From assembly GCA_025352345.1 (NCBI GenBank), contig JANXTP010000122.1, forward strand, positions 1-5,559: DNA of 5,559 bases, written 5' to 3'. This document shows, piece by piece, positions 4,555 through 5,559 of the stretch. The number at the start of each line of letters is the position of its first letter. Position 1 is the stretch's first letter. This DNA is from Burkholderiales bacterium (lineage in GTDB: Bacteria > Pseudomonadota > Gammaproteobacteria > Burkholderiales > Burkholderiaceae_C). The position numbers and the translations under genes are program-made. The notes beneath the pieces are model-generated. The model ran no database searches and was not told the origin of the DNA. It saw only the letters and a program-made list of their open reading frames with translations.

Positions 4555-5559
4555 CGGGTGACTTTCGTTGTTGTCGGTTGCGTTGTTTGGGTCGTGGCGC
4601 TGGCGCGCTTCCACCATTGCGAGAACGAGGTGCAGGGCCGCTCGATCTCTGCAAACAGGCGGCGCGGCGGGCTCTGCCTGAGAAGCGCGCGGAGCCCGGC
4701 ATCGAGGTGCGCGTCGTCGACACCGCGCACCGAGCGGGCGCTGCGCAAGGCCGTCGCGATCGAGGCCGCGCTGTCGTGCCAGCACAGCGCCGCCAAATCG
4801 CCCATGCGCGCGCCGACGAACGCCCAGCGCGCGTCGCTCCAGGCCCAGGTGGCGTGAAACTGGGCCGGGCAGATCGACAGGTGCAAGGCCGCGGCGGGCA
4901 GGTCGGTGCGCGGCGCGTGCAATGCCCACGGGTGGACCAGCCAGACATCACGGTTGGCCACCGCAGCGGCGCTGGCCGGCACGGCGCGCATCCACGCGGG
5001 CGGGCCGCGGCGCAGCGCCGGCTCGGCGATGCCGTCACCGCGCGGGTGCGCGGGCGGCAGCGGGCCGCCGCGCGCGATCGCGTCGAGCGCTTCGTACGAG
5101 GTGTCGATCGCGCTGCCAAGGCTGTGCCACGGCGCGGGCGCGTAACGCGCCACGTTGCCGGCGTTGAACAGGTAGGGCTTGTGGCTGAACGTGCCGGCCA
5201 CCCACTGCCAGCTCAGGTGGTTGCTGGCGAGGTCGCCGTCGAGCAGGTGGGCGTACAGCCAGTCGGCGCCGGCGCGCCAGTGCACGCGGCGCAAATGCAC
5301 CACGTAGCTGGCGAGCCACATGCGCGCGTGGTTGTGCAAATAGCCGGTGGCGTACAGCGTGCGCACGGCGGTGTCGATCACCGGGACGCCGGTTCGGGCC
5401 TCGCGCACATCCGCCGGCAGCACGCGGGCGTAGGCGGCATCGGGCAGTGGGCCGGCTCGCATCGACGTGAAGATCGCGTCGCCGTGCTGCTGCCACACAT
5501 GGTGAAAAAACTCGCGCCAGCCGAGCTCGAACATGAAGCGGTGCTGAGGTTCGAGACGG
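4551..5559 (-). CDS. Photolyase/cryptochrome-family flavoprotein, C-terminal part, cut by right window edge
   Basis: FAD-binding half of a DNA photolyase or cryptochrome, which repairs UV pyrimidine dimers or senses blue light. The frame is open to the right edge, so the antenna-binding N-terminal domain lies outside; 335 residues are visible. Counting from the Met at 5534 (an internal residue, not a start), motifs in order are GWREF (5-9), TGVPVIDTAVR (48-58), GYLHNHARM (64-72), Trp86, DGDLASN (99-105), WQW (109-111) and SHKPYLFN (117-124). These match the FAD site of class I enzymes, including the Asn of DGDLASN near the flavin ring. Trp109 and Trp86 fit two members of the electron-transfer Trp triad. 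An unusual extension of about 170 residues follows, with VHPW, FHATWAWSDARWAFVGARM and a final SFSQWW. It is first in an operon with the SDR gene (ATGA overlap). Repair versus signalling cannot be decided from this part. Confidence 0.92.
   Translation of the reverse strand, partial: RLEPQHRFMFELGWREFFHHVWQQHGDAIFTSMRAGPLPDAAYARVLPADVREARTGVPVIDTAVRTLYATGYLHNHARMWLASYVVHLRRVHWRAGADWLYAHLLDGDLASNHLSWQWVAGTFSHKPYLFNAGNVARYAPAPWHSLGSAIDTSYEALDAIARGGPLPPAHPRGDGIAEPALRRGPPAWMRAVPASAAAVANRDVWLVHPWALHAPRTDLPAAALHLSICPAQFHATWAWSDARWAFVGARMGDLAALCWHDSAASIATALRSARSVRGVDDAHLDAGLRALLRQSPPRRLFAEIERPCTSFSQWWKRASATTQTTQPTTTKVTR

Noticed and set aside
4391..5119. Arg/Ala/Pro-rich minus-strand frame overlapping the photolyase and SDR genes
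   Set aside because: Its low-complexity composition is typical of an off-frame in GC-rich DNA, and it crosses the junction of two well-supported genes.

Overview
The window is GC-rich bacterial DNA from a chromosomal light-response neighbourhood. The protein sequences and the biliverdin-type phytochrome with its heme oxygenase suggest a proteobacterium, most likely Burkholderiales (Rubrivivax/Leptothrix-like). That placement is inference from sequence style, not a database result.

Layout: positions 1-1134 (minus) hold the N-terminal 378 residues of a bacteriophytochrome (bphP), running off the left edge inside its PHY domain. A 116-bp spacer separates it from a divergent heme oxygenase gene, bphO (1251-1967, plus), which would supply the biliverdin chromophore. 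Next comes a 252-bp non-coding stretch with a MITE-like inverted-repeat element (1980-2091) and two hairpins (2149-2217). It lies between bphO and a convergent single-domain response regulator (2220-2636, minus). A 234-bp gap with a perfect interrupted palindrome follows. The rest is a three-gene minus-strand operon, read right to left: a photolyase/cryptochrome-family flavoprotein (N-terminus beyond the right edge), an SDR oxidoreductase joined to it by an ATGA overlap, and a putative lipoprotein 31 bp further on.

Functional reading: bphO and bphP form a red/far-red photosensor module, and the stand-alone receiver is a plausible but unproven phosphorelay partner. The photolyase-SDR-lipoprotein operon is a second light-linked module, probably blue-light or UV repair, with two poorly understood partners.

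Points that deserve attention: a Val at the phytochrome position normally held by a chromophore-contacting His; an SDR with Ile in place of the catalytic Tyr; a C-terminal extension of about 170 residues on the photolyase; the head-to-head bphP/bphO arrangement; and the repeat and hairpin block at the convergent gene junction.
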